Origin: Inquilinus sp. KBS0705
GTDB taxonomy: Bacteria > Bacteroidota > Bacteroidia > Sphingobacteriales > Sphingobacteriaceae
Direction of reading: 5' to 3'
Length of the DNA: 64,000 nucleotides
Assembly (NCBI GenBank): GCA_005938025.2
Contig: VCCI02000001.1
Coordinates: forward strand, 1,488,001-1,552,000
Position numbers and translations under genes: made by a program. This document shows positions 10,248 to 20,390 of the stretch, piece by piece. The notes beneath the pieces were generated by a model. That model had not been told where the DNA came from, searched no databases, and saw nothing but the letters and a program-made list of their open reading frames with translations. Positions within the stretch are counted from its first letter, which is position 1; each line of letters begins with the position of its first letter.

Positions 10248-11021
10248 CTAATTATTTAAATTACGTAACCAAATATTACGGTAGCTAATAGGTTTGCTAT
10301 CGTCGCCATGTGCCTGCAACTTAATTGGCGCCGGGCCATGCTTACGATAGCTTGGCTGGCCAATATAGGGCGTATCTCCTTTTAAAACAGTATTGTTTTG
10401 AACCAATACACCATTATGTAAAACGGTAGCACGGGCCGGGGTACTTACTGTACCGTCCTGGTTAAAGCGTGGCGCAGTCCATATCACATCATAATATTGC
10501 CATTCGCCGGGTTTCATGCAGGCGTTTACCAAGGGTGCCGACTGTTTGTATAAACTACCGGCCTGGCCATTTACATAAGTAGGGTTATTATAATTATCTA
10601 ATACCTGTAATTCGTAACCACCCGCCCCCCAAGGCAAGGCCGCTAAAAATATACCGCTGTTACCGCGTGCCTGGCTGCTGCCTGCAATATCGGCAGGAAT
10701 ACGGTATTCTATGTGTAACTGAAAATCGGTGAACTTCCTTTTTGTTTGAAGGTCGCCGGCCTTTTTGTCTACAGTGATGATGTTGTCATCAACCTTCCAT
10801 TTATGCGATGATGTAGAATCGTTAGTTAACACCCATTCGTCGAGGTTTTTCCCATCAAATAGAACAATTGCATCTGATGGAGCATTGCCCGGCGTTTTAG
10901 CCGGCGTAACAACAGCGGGTACCGGCGACCAAAATTCCGTATCCTCCGGCTTTGCATTTTGGGCTTTAGATGTTAGTACCGAAACCAGTATAACCGCTGT
11001 TGCTATAAACAGTTTTTTCAT
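10248..11021 (-). CDS. DUF1080 / 3-keto-disaccharide hydrolase-type secreted protein
   Basis: Exported protein of 257 residues with a signal peptide ending SKAQ (about residue 21). The rest is one DUF1080 (PF06439) beta-sandwich: the opening IVLFDGKNLDEWV (about 52-64), the FQLHIEYRIP strand and NSGIFL are typical. Some members of this family hydrolyse 3-keto-glycosides formed by sugar 3-dehydrogenases. It is the last gene of a four-gene minus-strand run with the cytochrome protein (19-bp gap), a longer DUF1080 protein and the ASPIC/VCBS lipoprotein. A role in cleaving oxidised sugars is plausible but unproven. Confidence 0.85.
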   Translation of the reverse strand: MKKLFIATAVILVSVLTSKAQNAKPEDTEFWSPVPAVVTPAKTPGNAPSDAIVLFDGKNLDEWVLTNDSTSSHKWKVDDNIITVDKKAGDLQTKRKFTDFQLHIEYRIPADIAGSSQARGNSGIFLAALPWGAGGYELQVLDNYNNPTYVNGQAGSLYKQSAPLVNACMKPGEWQYYDVIWTAPRFNQDGTVSTPARATVLHNGVLVQNNTVLKGDTPYIGQPSYRKHGPAPIKLQAHGDDSKPISYRNIWLRNLNN

Positions 11022-11040
11022 GTTTTTTTATGCTATGTAA

Positions 11041-12996
11041 TTATTTGTCTAATGAATTTATCCAAAGTGCGATCTTCCTGCAATCTGCTGTTGGTACCTG
11101 CGACATAGGAGGCATAGGCGTAGAATAATCAGGCCAATGCTCGGGCTTTGGATTATGTATCAATTGGATGATCTGGGTAATGCTGTACTTTCTTTTAGCG
11201 ATATCCTTAAAAGCCGGCCCAACCTGTTTAGTATTAGCATTATGGCAAGATAAACAGGTATTTTTTAGCAATAATGGCTTCACCTCATCGTAAGTTGGCA
11301 CTTTGTTTACAGCTATCAAAGCTGCTTTAGCCGCTGCACTACCTTTTACAGGGCTTGTTTTAACTGCCCCTATTTTAGTTGAGTTTGTAGTGCTTAGTTC
11401 AGTAAATTTTAGTTTCTCTCCTTCGGGGATATTGTTTAAGGTGTAATAGGCAGTTGGGTGCACGAGGTTAAAATAATTTTCTTTATCGCGTATACCGTTT
11501 AACGTAATGGTATGTATGTAATACCTGCGCAAGTTGCTTACTACAATACGGGCTTTTAAACCATCTTCAGATACCTTAACACCTGTAATAGGGCATTTTT
11601 GGTTACCTACAGGCGGGCTGCCGTATACACCCTGATATTTATATATATAGCTATCTACAGAATACGAGGCGATATCTTCAGCCACTTTTTTATCTACCGG
11701 CTTGGTAAACTCTATCTCAAAACCGTCGGGCATGGCGCGTATGGCACGCATTTCAAATGGTATATGATTATTCCAGATAAGGCGTTGCAGGCCCATGGTG
11801 GCCTCTCCTGCCGATCCCCAACCCCTGTTAGTCTCGCCCGCAGCCAAAGACCCGTCAGGTAACCATGCTAAACGAACAACCCCTGACTGGAAACCGCTTC
11901 TAAAAGCCCAGGCAGCACCCTGGTACTCGCCGTTTATCTTTTCAAGGAAAACCCTGTCTACCATACTTTGTCCCTGGTCGCATACTAACAGTTGGCCGGC
12001 AAAAGGTCCAAATGCTCCTTCGGGTATTTTAACTATCTCGGAATTAGATATACCCAATATACCATGTGGCAACCATACAGCTGGCAGTTGTAATTCAGGT
12101 ATTTCTTTTTTTACCTCAAATTCGGTTCTATATTTTTCATTTACTATGTCTTGTGGTTTAAATGGCTGGCCATTTTTATCAAACTCGATACGCGGATTGT
12201 TATTAGCAAAAAACTGCTCCTGCGTTAATTTTAATGGAGAATTTGGCAAGCCTGTCCAAACCAGGCTTGAAGGGTGGCCCATAAAAGCGCCCTTTTTAAC
12301 CTGCATAATACTACCAGACCCTACCCAGTCGCCCTGATTATCGCTGTACCACAATTCACCATCTATCATACTTATACCACAAGGCGAGCGCATCCCTGCG
12401 GCCCATGGGGTTACTTTGCCATCTTCAGTAATATTTAGCGCCCAGCCACGATAAGGCACAAAGCTTTTTGGGTGCCACCAATCGGGCGGGAAACCAAGGT
12501 TTAATGTCACGAAAAAAGAGCCATCAGGCGCCAGTTTTGGTCCAAAGCTATACTCATGGTAATTGCCCGATAGCGGCCATGCATATATCGTTTCAAATAC
12601 ATCAGCTTTGCCATCCATGTTGGTATCAACCAATTTAGTTAGCTCGCCGCGCTGTACAACGTACAAAGCGCCATCTTTCCATGCAGCGCCCAACACTTCG
12701 TGCAAGCCTGATGCAAATTTGCGGAAGAATGGATGCTGACTGGTAGGGTTCTCTACCATAAAGATATCGCCACGACGGGTTGTAACCGCAAGCGTACCAT
12801 TTGGCAATGTACAAAGCCCGCCAACTTCTAATATGGTGCCTTCGGGAGCGGGCACCTTCATTATCTTAAAAAAGTCGTCCTCTTTTGGTGATTCTGCCTG
12901 GGCATAGCCGGGCTGTGTTTGCTTTAATAACACAACTGTTATTAAACAGATAAACATTAATGCTTTGTTCGTCATTATCTTTATTAAATAACTCAT
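11041..12996 (-). CDS. Secreted beta-propeller protein with C-terminal cytochrome c domain
   Basis: Exported protein of 651 residues. After a signal sequence (about 1-32) comes a six-bladed propeller of the type found in soluble aldose dehydrogenase-like and DUF7133 proteins (about 45-430), a linker domain, and a class I cytochrome c domain with haem motif CLSCH at 581-585 and a Met-rich stretch (TPMPPMSQ) near 625-632 as the likely distal ligand. It could be a dehydrogenase that passes electrons from a sugar to its own haem. It sits between two DUF1080 genes with 9-bp and 19-bp gaps. The cofactor of the propeller cannot be read from the sequence. Confidence 0.8.
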   Translation of the reverse strand: MSYLIKIMTNKALMFICLITVVLLKQTQPGYAQAESPKEDDFFKIMKVPAPEGTILEVGGLCTLPNGTLAVTTRRGDIFMVENPTSQHPFFRKFASGLHEVLGAAWKDGALYVVQRGELTKLVDTNMDGKADVFETIYAWPLSGNYHEYSFGPKLAPDGSFFVTLNLGFPPDWWHPKSFVPYRGWALNITEDGKVTPWAAGMRSPCGISMIDGELWYSDNQGDWVGSGSIMQVKKGAFMGHPSSLVWTGLPNSPLKLTQEQFFANNNPRIEFDKNGQPFKPQDIVNEKYRTEFEVKKEIPELQLPAVWLPHGILGISNSEIVKIPEGAFGPFAGQLLVCDQGQSMVDRVFLEKINGEYQGAAWAFRSGFQSGVVRLAWLPDGSLAAGETNRGWGSAGEATMGLQRLIWNNHIPFEMRAIRAMPDGFEIEFTKPVDKKVAEDIASYSVDSYIYKYQGVYGSPPVGNQKCPITGVKVSEDGLKARIVVSNLRRYYIHTITLNGIRDKENYFNLVHPTAYYTLNNIPEGEKLKFTELSTTNSTKIGAVKTSPVKGSAAAKAALIAVNKVPTYDEVKPLLLKNTCLSCHNANTKQVGPAFKDIAKRKYSITQIIQLIHNPKPEHWPDYSTPMPPMSQVPTADCRKIALWINSLDK

Positions 12997-13005
12997 GATC
13001 GCTAA

Positions 13006-14847
13006 TTAAAAAATGATAGAATAGGTTAGTTTTTTTTGCACGGGAACTATTAATTCCTGTGTACCTCGGGCGGCATCCCTAATAATGGGCTTTGCCTCAC
13101 CCATATCATCTAACCGGATATAATAGGCTTGATCATCAATAGCGTACAAGCCATTTTTAAGGCTAACAATTTTATTGGCAGTTACTACACGCATATACAA
13201 GTTTGTAAACGGCGTTTGAATAGTTACCTCGCGATGTATGCCCTGTCCGTTATCCATTACCACGCTGGCATCGTTTACCCAAGTACCGTAAGTGATATAC
13301 CTAAACGTTGGCCTGCCATCAGCATCTAACACATAACCTTTAGGTTTATATCCCATACCTGTAGTATCTGCTGCCCATGGTGCATCGGTACTTACCAGCT
13401 TTTGAATTGCAGGTGCCGGCTTACCTAAAAACTGAACAGAGCCGGCAGGTCGTGATGAACCATCACCCCTTTCGTGCCACATTGGGGTGGCATCTAAGAA
13501 ACCACCGCGCCAAACTTGCGGTATTACACCATTATCTAAATCGTATACATAATGCACTTGTTGCGTACTACCTACATTAACACCATGCGTAACCCTTGTA
13601 CCACCCGGCAAGTCGGTAAAACTGCGCAATATGGTATTCTCTGTGGCATTAATTAGTATAGGGTCAACGGCATCGTTTGAGCTTACGTTACCGTCGCTTA
13701 ATAAGTATTCGCGTACACCAGGCCCCGCAACGGTTAAGCCTAAAGCGGCCTTAGCCCAATCTACTGTTTTTGAATAAAACAATTCAAAGGGGTGATCTCC
13801 GGCCTGCAATTGTATTTTGCCCATTCCCCTATTTTCACTTGCAGGAACAGCCGCTACACCATCTATTTTTAAAGCGCCTTTACCGCCGGGCACACTCAGC
13901 CTGAAACTATATTCACCAGCCTCGTTAATATGAATAACGCCGGTATAGTGCAGTAAAAATTCGTTAGCCAGTTTCACCTCGTTTGAGGTAAGGTTAGCTG
14001 TAATACCGCTTCCTTCGGCTTTTAATGTTTTGTAATCCGGTTCGGCAGCAAAGTTTCCTTTGTAAACTGAATATTTTAATTGAGAAATTTCGGGATGTGG
14101 CTTATCAAAATTAGTGTAACTAATGTTTCTAAACGCAACTGCACCATGGTCGCCCTGCAAACGTAAGGGTCCCGTAGTACTTTCCTTGTTATCAAAAGCC
14201 CCACGTGTAGGGCCCGATAATTCTACATTATCCTGTATTAAAACGCCATTTAGCCAAATGTAAAGTATTTTAGCATTTGCTATTTTTTCTCCTTTATCAT
14301 TAAACCGTGGGGCCTGAAAAGAAATTTTAATATGTTGCCATAAACCAGGCGCACGGCTTGCATTTTGGCGTGGCGCGTGGCCCTCATATCCTTTTTGGCC
14401 ATCAGGTTTACTATCGTCCCAACGTTCATAAATCCCTCCATTATCGCTTGATTTTGGATTTACTGCACCCCAACTATCTAAAAGCTGAATTTCGTACCTC
14501 CCCTGTAAATAAATTCCCGAGTTGGCGCCTTTAGCCATTGTATAATCCATTTCAAGGTCTATGTCGCCATGCTGTAGATTAAAAAACAAATCGTGACCGG
14601 GATTTTTCTCATCTACAACATTTACCAATACCCCACCACCTTTAGCAATCGAAAACTCATTTGCCTTATCCAAATCGGCTGTTGCGTTTGCCACCAACAC
14701 CCAGTTTTTAGGGGGCGCAGCAAATGCCGACATATCGTATAATGATACAACACTGGCTTGATTTTTTACAGCCTGCGCCCGGGCCACATTAAAGCCAGGC
14801 AAGGATGCAATGGCAACAACTAACGCATAATAATTTTTTTTATTCAT
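13006..14847 (-). CDS. DUF1080 protein with PA14-like and C-terminal domains
   Basis: Exported protein of 613 residues with a signal peptide ending ARAQ (about 25). Residues about 30-250 form a DUF1080 domain (GDIDLEMDYTM, NSGIYLQGRYEIQLLDS). Residues about 255-385 look like a PA14-type module (HYTGVIHINEAGEYSFRL, AGDHPFELFYSK), often carbohydrate binding. The C-terminal 220 residues are a beta-rich domain I do not recognise, common after DUF1080/PA14 in Bacteroidota. It overlaps no neighbour but lies 9 bp before the cytochrome gene, so the two are probably co-transcribed. Likely role: binding and cleaving oxidised (3-keto) glycosides; inferred. Confidence 0.8.
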   Translation of the reverse strand: MNKKNYYALVVAIASLPGFNVARAQAVKNQASVVSLYDMSAFAAPPKNWVLVANATADLDKANEFSIAKGGGVLVNVVDEKNPGHDLFFNLQHGDIDLEMDYTMAKGANSGIYLQGRYEIQLLDSWGAVNPKSSDNGGIYERWDDSKPDGQKGYEGHAPRQNASRAPGLWQHIKISFQAPRFNDKGEKIANAKILYIWLNGVLIQDNVELSGPTRGAFDNKESTTGPLRLQGDHGAVAFRNISYTNFDKPHPEISQLKYSVYKGNFAAEPDYKTLKAEGSGITANLTSNEVKLANEFLLHYTGVIHINEAGEYSFRLSVPGGKGALKIDGVAAVPASENRGMGKIQLQAGDHPFELFYSKTVDWAKAALGLTVAGPGVREYLLSDGNVSSNDAVDPILINATENTILRSFTDLPGGTRVTHGVNVGSTQQVHYVYDLDNGVIPQVWRGGFLDATPMWHERGDGSSRPAGSVQFLGKPAPAIQKLVSTDAPWAADTTGMGYKPKGYVLDADGRPTFRYITYGTWVNDASVVMDNGQGIHREVTIQTPFTNLYMRVVTANKIVSLKNGLYAIDDQAYYIRLDDMGEAKPIIRDAARGTQELIVPVQKKLTYSIIF

Positions 14848-14931
14848 TTTTTAAATTTTGCTGAAACTGTATTGGGGTATTATGAATACAGCATAATTAA
14901 GTGTTTATAGTGCTATTAAGATACAATTATA

Positions 14932-17900
14932 TTAAGGTGTTTTTATACTGCTTTTTATTCCGCTATTATCATAAAGCGATATGCTTTCTACATCGGGAGT
15001 TATATTTAAAAACCTTGTTGATTGAGATAAAAAAGACGACCCATAATAAAACTCCTGTTTATCAACCTTTCCATTTTGATGTTTAATTAATGCATAAGCT
15101 ATTGAGGGGCCTACAGGAACTGTTTTAACTTGCTTTTTCAACTTAAATACCTTCATATAATCTTTATTTTGGCTGGCGGCTAATATCAGGTTTCCTTTAG
15201 TGTCCCTTAGCTTAACCAATGCTTTACCATCCCCAGGGATATAGATACCGCTTTGCATTATACCTAAAGGTTTAAAACCACCCTTGCCATCACCTTTAAG
15301 CATTAAGCCGTTTAGGGCGTCGTAGCGGCCTATAGATACATCAGTACCATAATCGTTTCCATTTAAAACTACATCAAGGTTACCGTCTCCGTCAAAATCG
15401 CCTGTCTCCATGCCATTAATTACCGATACCTGTGCTTCTGTAGGTAAAGGGATAAGCGTAAACTTGTTATTACCGTCATTACGCAAATAGCACGATTGCA
15501 TCATATTGGCTTTAAGTCGCAACGCTCCTTTCTTCTGTTCAGGCGATAATATATCATCCATGGTAGCCAAAGCATACGATTTGTAATTGGTAAACTTCTT
15601 TTTCATGCTTATCATCTGCTTTAGCATGTCATCCCTTCCCTGCACCGGAAACTCCTTTTTGTCGCCATTTTTATCCTTTAAAAAAATAGACGGTATAGCA
15701 CTGTAACCGCTTTTGTCAAAATCTTTGGCGGTAATGTAAACAGGATATTTATCTGTACCTTTTAACAGTGTATTTTCACCAACGTTTCCAATAATATAGT
15801 CGGTTCGTCCTGTGTGCCTAAAATCTCCGGCGACAATTGAATTCCACCAGCCAAACTTATTGCTTACGCCCGTTTGTGAAGTAATATTAGTGAATTTTCC
15901 ATGGTCATTCTTCAGGAAAGTTACCGGCATCCATTCGCCAGCCATTATAAGGTCGGGCCATCCATCATTATCAAAGTCGGTAAATAAGGCATCGCAAACA
16001 AGGCCTATGTTCTTTAAAGCTGGCGCTACTTCCGCTGTAACATCGGTAAATTTTACGCGCCCGTTTTTGGTATCATTTCGCAAAATAATGCTCGATACAG
16101 GTTTTGGGTAGCTCCAGGGCTCAACCCTACCGGATATGAAAAGATCGGGTTTGCCATCTTTGTTATAATCGCATGCCTTTACACACATTTTACTTGTAAA
16201 GTTTGCCGGTATAGCGCCTGTAGCTTGTATAAAATTGCCCTTGCCATCGTTTATGTAAAACCTATCTTTATATTCGGCGCTATTAGCCGGAGCTTCGTAG
16301 CCACCGCTTGCTGCATATAGGTCCAGGTGACCATCTCCGTTTGCATCAAATAATAACAGGCCGGCATCTTTATATCTCACCATACCTTCCTCGGTGGCAA
16401 ACATATCTTTTTGTTTGAATTTGCCATTTGGCATCTGTAAGAATAGTTGTGCAGGGTTATTCGAGTTACCACCTATAACAATATCATCCAAGCCGTTATT
16501 ATCAACATCGCCTGCAGCTAATGCGGGGCTATATTCTGATAATTTGTGTGGTAGTAATTTTTGAATATTAAAATCGACAAAAGCGAATTCCTTGTGTTTA
16601 TAGTTAATACCTAACGAGTCGGTTACTTCTTTAAACAATGCCTTAAACGCTATTTCTGGTTTGTATAATTGATACCCGTCTTTTGCATTTTTAACATCTG
16701 CTTTTAGTCGCTGATCAGCTTTAACATTAAACATTTTTTGGCTTTTACCGCCGGGCCATTTTATAATTACCGAATCGAGTGTGGTAGTGCCGCCCAAACC
16801 AAAATGAGCTATATTTTGAACGGTTGACAAATAGCCACGATATGGTGTGTTTTCATACACTTGTTGTTTACCGTTGTAATAGATATTAACTATCGTACCT
16901 ACCCCGTTTATATTCTGTTTTTCACCTTTAAAACTTATCTGTAAAAAATGGGCATTGTTCACGGTTTTCTCGTTGTCGCGGGACGTGTTTCTGTAAACCA
17001 ATGCTTTATCATTTACGTTGTTTATCACCATATCCATCGCACCATCATTATCCAGGTCTGCGTATACGGCTCCGTTTGAAAACGTCGGTTGGCTCAATCC
17101 CCAATCGTTACTTACATCCTGAAAGGTTAGGTTGCCATTATTTTTGAACACATAGTTATGCAGCTTAATTTCGGGAATTTGTTTTAACACGGTTTCTTTA
17201 GATGCCGCTGCATAGGCTTGCTGCCTGTAGGTCATAAAATCGCGGTCAGATACATCTTTAGGGAAACCGTTGGTAATTATCATGTCCCTGTAGCCATCGT
17301 TATTAAAATCCTGTACTAAAGGTGTCCAGCTCCAGTCTGTTTGCGCTACTCCGCTTAAAAAGGCAATTTCGCTAAATACGGGGCTGCCAATGCTATCGTT
17401 TTGCATTAGCCTGTTACCCTGATTTAATTGCAGTGTATTACGAACATATTGATATTCGTTACCAAACATGTCGAAATTTTGAAAAAGCTGATAGCTATTA
17501 GGGCCAAGCATCATCTTTTTTCTGAAGTTATCTTCAGGGTTCATGTCAAGTTCAACTACGTCAGCAAGTCCGTCGTTATTGATGTCGACCACATCCTGCC
17601 CCATTGAATTTAACGATGTATGTTTAAAATACTCTCTCGAGCGGTCGGTAAACGTCCCGTTCTTGTTATTAATGTATAGTATATTATTGGATATAAAGTC
17701 GTTAGATACATATATATCTTTCCATCCGTCGCCATTCATATCAACAGTTGAAGCAGAGTGACCAAAGCCGCTTATAGTAAGCCCCGCCTGAATGGTAACA
17801 TCATGAAATACCGGGTGCTTTAGTTTGCTATCCCAATCATTACGAAATAGCTTCCCGGTAATAATGTGCGGGTTACGGCTAACTGCCGAACCGAATATAT

Positions 17901-18504
17901 TGGGGTTGTAAGTGGAACTTGCATTATTTACCGTTAAGTACATATCCAAATCGCCATCATTATCATAATCAAAAAAACTGGCCATTGTAGATTCGATACC
18001 TGCCTGCAAATTGTAGTCATTGGCCATGTTTTTAAAATGCGGAATGCCGTCTTTATCCAAACCCTGGTTAATATAAAGCAGGTTGCGCCTTCTGGCCGAG
18101 TCCGGATATATGGTATTACAAACATATATATCCATTAACCCATCATTATTAATATCCACCACACTAACACCCCGCCCCCAGCGCCCCATCCCTGTAACGC
18201 CGGCTTCTTCGGTAATGTCTTTAAATTTAAAATCCCCTTTGTTTAGATAAAGCTTATTTGATACCATATTACCTGAGAAATACAGATCAGGTAAGCCATC
18301 ATTGTTAAAATCGCCAACACCAACACCACCACCATTGTAAATGTTTACTACGTCGAGCGGGTTTATCGAATCATTCTCGGTAATTGTATTTTCAAAATCA
18401 ATCCCTGAATGAAAGGACGATATTTTTTGAAATGTTGTTTTTTGCTTGCATGCAAACAAGCACATCAAACACAATAAACAACAAATACTGTAACAGATCT
18501 TCAT
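14932..18504 (-). CDS. ASPIC/UnbV and FG-GAP (VCBS) repeat outer-membrane lipoprotein
   Basis: About 1190 residues. I place the start at the ATG at 18504, because it begins a clean lipoprotein signal (MKICYSICC...LFAC, lipid on Cys); an in-frame GTG at 18531 adds nine unneeded residues. Many FG-GAP/VCBS blades follow, each with a calcium-type loop such as DFNNDGLPD or DVNNDGLAD, forming two propellers. Between them, near residue 550-585, is the ASPIC/UnbV motif (HFGLGGTTTLDSVIIKWPGG). Such proteins are frequent in SusCD loci and are thought to bind ligands at the surface. An 84-bp gap separates it from the DUF1080-PA14 gene; a terminator isolates it from susD. Confidence 0.87.
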   Translation of the reverse strand: MKICYSICCLLCLMCLFACKQKTTFQKISSFHSGIDFENTITENDSINPLDVVNIYNGGGVGVGDFNNDGLPDLYFSGNMVSNKLYLNKGDFKFKDITEEAGVTGMGRWGRGVSVVDINNDGLMDIYVCNTIYPDSARRRNLLYINQGLDKDGIPHFKNMANDYNLQAGIESTMASFFDYDNDGDLDMYLTVNNASSTYNPNIFGSAVSRNPHIITGKLFRNDWDSKLKHPVFHDVTIQAGLTISGFGHSASTVDMNGDGWKDIYVSNDFISNNILYINNKNGTFTDRSREYFKHTSLNSMGQDVVDINNDGLADVVELDMNPEDNFRKKMMLGPNSYQLFQNFDMFGNEYQYVRNTLQLNQGNRLMQNDSIGSPVFSEIAFLSGVAQTDWSWTPLVQDFNNDGYRDMIITNGFPKDVSDRDFMTYRQQAYAAASKETVLKQIPEIKLHNYVFKNNGNLTFQDVSNDWGLSQPTFSNGAVYADLDNDGAMDMVINNVNDKALVYRNTSRDNEKTVNNAHFLQISFKGEKQNINGVGTIVNIYYNGKQQVYENTPYRGYLSTVQNIAHFGLGGTTTLDSVIIKWPGGKSQKMFNVKADQRLKADVKNAKDGYQLYKPEIAFKALFKEVTDSLGINYKHKEFAFVDFNIQKLLPHKLSEYSPALAAGDVDNNGLDDIVIGGNSNNPAQLFLQMPNGKFKQKDMFATEEGMVRYKDAGLLLFDANGDGHLDLYAASGGYEAPANSAEYKDRFYINDGKGNFIQATGAIPANFTSKMCVKACDYNKDGKPDLFISGRVEPWSYPKPVSSIILRNDTKNGRVKFTDVTAEVAPALKNIGLVCDALFTDFDNDGWPDLIMAGEWMPVTFLKNDHGKFTNITSQTGVSNKFGWWNSIVAGDFRHTGRTDYIIGNVGENTLLKGTDKYPVYITAKDFDKSGYSAIPSIFLKDKNGDKKEFPVQGRDDMLKQMISMKKKFTNYKSYALATMDDILSPEQKKGALRLKANMMQSCYLRNDGNNKFTLIPLPTEAQVSVINGMETGDFDGDGNLDVVLNGNDYGTDVSIGRYDALNGLMLKGDGKGGFKPLGIMQSGIYIPGDGKALVKLRDTKGNLILAASQNKDYMKVFKLKKQVKTVPVGPSIAYALIKHQNGKVDKQEFYYGSSFLSQSTRFLNITPDVESISLYDNSGIKSSIKTP

Positions 18505-18588
18505 ATAATTTAGGGGTAGGTTTACTGACACAAAATGTATGTAGAATATTTGTCTTTACATCCATTTTGAGGGTATTTTTTATTTAGT

Positions 18589-18624
18589 AAAAAAAGGCTT
18601 TCTCTTTTGGAGAAAGCCTTTTTT
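18589..18624 (-). terminator. Rho-independent terminator after susD
   Basis: AAGGCTTTCTC pairs exactly with GAGAAAGCCTT around a TTTT loop, flanked by runs of A and T on both sides, so it can work in either direction. It lies just beyond the susD stop and before the ASPIC/VCBS gene, which therefore needs its own promoter. Confidence 0.85.
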
Positions 18625-18640
18625 AAAAGACAAACTTTAT

Positions 18641-20371
18641 TTAGTTCCCGTATGCCGGGTTTTGAGTAAGGTTTGGATTTAAGCCTATTGCAGCCTGCGG
18701 AATAGGTAATATATCGCGACCCTCCGGTAGAGTGGTACGATAAACACCATGCGCTTTACCATCAGCTGTTGGGCCATATGGATAAGGCTGTGGCGTAGTA
18801 GTTGCATCTGTACCATAGTTGGCTTTTATAAATGCTGCAGCAACACCAGGGCCGGCTCTACGCAAATTGTAGAACAGAGAATACTCGGCTGTAAGTTCGT
18901 GCCTGTACTCGCTTAATACCATTTGTAATGGGTCGGTTATTGGGGCAGCCGGTGTACCGTTGTACCTTAAGCCATCTTTCATAACAGCAGGTGCCGATCC
19001 ACCAAACGCTCTGTCTCTAACCTTTTTCAGGTCGGCCATTGCACCGGCAACATCACCTGTACGAACCTTACATTCGGCCCTGCTTAACAATACTTCGGCA
19101 TAGCGCATCAATATTTGGTTTTGCGATCCAAATATCACCTGTGCACCTGTGCTACCTGTAAGCTGCGGATCGCGCCATTTTTTTGCGTTATAGTAACCAG
19201 AACGTAATTCATCTGATACACCATACCATGGCCTTGTAAGCGTCCCGCATGTGTTTATAATATTTCCGTTATCGTCCTTGAAACGAGCTGTACCACTTGC
19301 AAAGCCACCTACTACTGAAGGATAGCCTTTTATACCACCCCATTTAGCGATGATACCAGGGCTCACGTTTTCATCACCAGGGCCGATAACCGTAAGCGCT
19401 CTGCGTTTATCACCAGCCTGGTAAGAATACCATAATCCCGGGTTGGCATAATCATAACCAAAGCCTGATATTTCTTCCGGCCAGCTAAAGTCGTCTATCC
19501 ATGCAACTTCGCCACCATTTTGCCAGCCGCCATCCCAGCTTTGTGAACCTTGAACATCAAACTGAATCTCAAATATTGATTCATCGTTGTTTTGATGATC
19601 AAATTCATGCACATCGGCAAAATTTGATAATAAATGATAATTGTTAGTCAATTCAGGATTATTGAAAGCAGCTAAAGCAGCTGTATAATCTTTCAACCAC
19701 ATTTGCGCTGCGCCTTCATAGGCATATGCAGCACCTTTTGTAGCACGGCCTAAATCCTTTGGATCTAAAGTAGATTTAGATAGTAACAGGCTTTCGGCCT
19801 TTTTCATATCGGCAACTACTTGCTTAAATACCTCGTCTTGTGAGCTACGAGGTGTTAACCCATCGGTTGCTGACTTTAATTCCAAAGGAACGCCACCGAA
19901 TGAACCTGCAAGGTAATAGTAAGTCATGCCACGTAAAAAGTATGCTTCGCCGGTAAGGCGGTCCGCCAATGCAGATGTAACAACTCCTTCTTTTTTTGCT
20001 TTTTCTATAATATCAAATGCCGAGTTTGCACGTGCAATACCTACATAAGCATTGTTCCACAATACCGAAAGTGCACCAAAACTTGAGTTGATCTGATAGT
20101 TATTCCAGGCTACATCGGCCCCGTAATTGTAAAAATCGTGTGTTTGAAAGTTAGCGTAATACCATATCGCTTTCTTCAGCAAATCACTGTTTTGGTATCC
20201 ATCATAAATGCTATTTACTAACGCAACAACATCTCCTGATTTTTGAAAAGTTGCATCCGCAGTAGATTTAAACCTATTGGTTTGCGTCAAAAAGTCCTTT
20301 TTACATGCGAACGGCATCATTAACGCCGCGAACAGTGTTATAAGGGCAATATTTTTTTTCTTCATTTTCAT
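18641..20371 (-). CDS. SusD/RagB family glycan-binding outer-membrane lipoprotein
   Basis: SusD-like lipoprotein, 576 residues, the lid over the SusC pore. The lipoprotein signal ends in MPFAC (Cys about 23), followed by KKDFLTQTNRF, typical of SusD. TPR-like helices lie in residues about 40-330 (SIYDGYQ, LTGEAYFLRGMTYYYLAGSFGGVPL), and the C-terminal half carries the conserved RYAEVLLSRAECKVRTG and ELTAEYSLFYNLRRAG segments, ending with the usual LNPNLTQNPAY. It lies 19 bp after susC and shares its transcript. The glycan is not predictable from SusD alone; neighbouring enzymes suggest fucosylated and galactosylated side chains. Confidence 0.95.
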   Translation of the reverse strand: MKMKKKNIALITLFAALMMPFACKKDFLTQTNRFKSTADATFQKSGDVVALVNSIYDGYQNSDLLKKAIWYYANFQTHDFYNYGADVAWNNYQINSSFGALSVLWNNAYVGIARANSAFDIIEKAKKEGVVTSALADRLTGEAYFLRGMTYYYLAGSFGGVPLELKSATDGLTPRSSQDEVFKQVVADMKKAESLLLSKSTLDPKDLGRATKGAAYAYEGAAQMWLKDYTAALAAFNNPELTNNYHLLSNFADVHEFDHQNNDESIFEIQFDVQGSQSWDGGWQNGGEVAWIDDFSWPEEISGFGYDYANPGLWYSYQAGDKRRALTVIGPGDENVSPGIIAKWGGIKGYPSVVGGFASGTARFKDDNGNIINTCGTLTRPWYGVSDELRSGYYNAKKWRDPQLTGSTGAQVIFGSQNQILMRYAEVLLSRAECKVRTGDVAGAMADLKKVRDRAFGGSAPAVMKDGLRYNGTPAAPITDPLQMVLSEYRHELTAEYSLFYNLRRAGPGVAAAFIKANYGTDATTTPQPYPYGPTADGKAHGVYRTTLPEGRDILPIPQAAIGLNPNLTQNPAYGN

Positions 20372-20390
20372 AATCTTAATATTTATCTTC

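Noticed and set aside
11795..12337. A 180-residue plus-strand frame
   Set aside because: It lies inside the propeller-cytochrome gene on the opposite strand and has no domain or start context.
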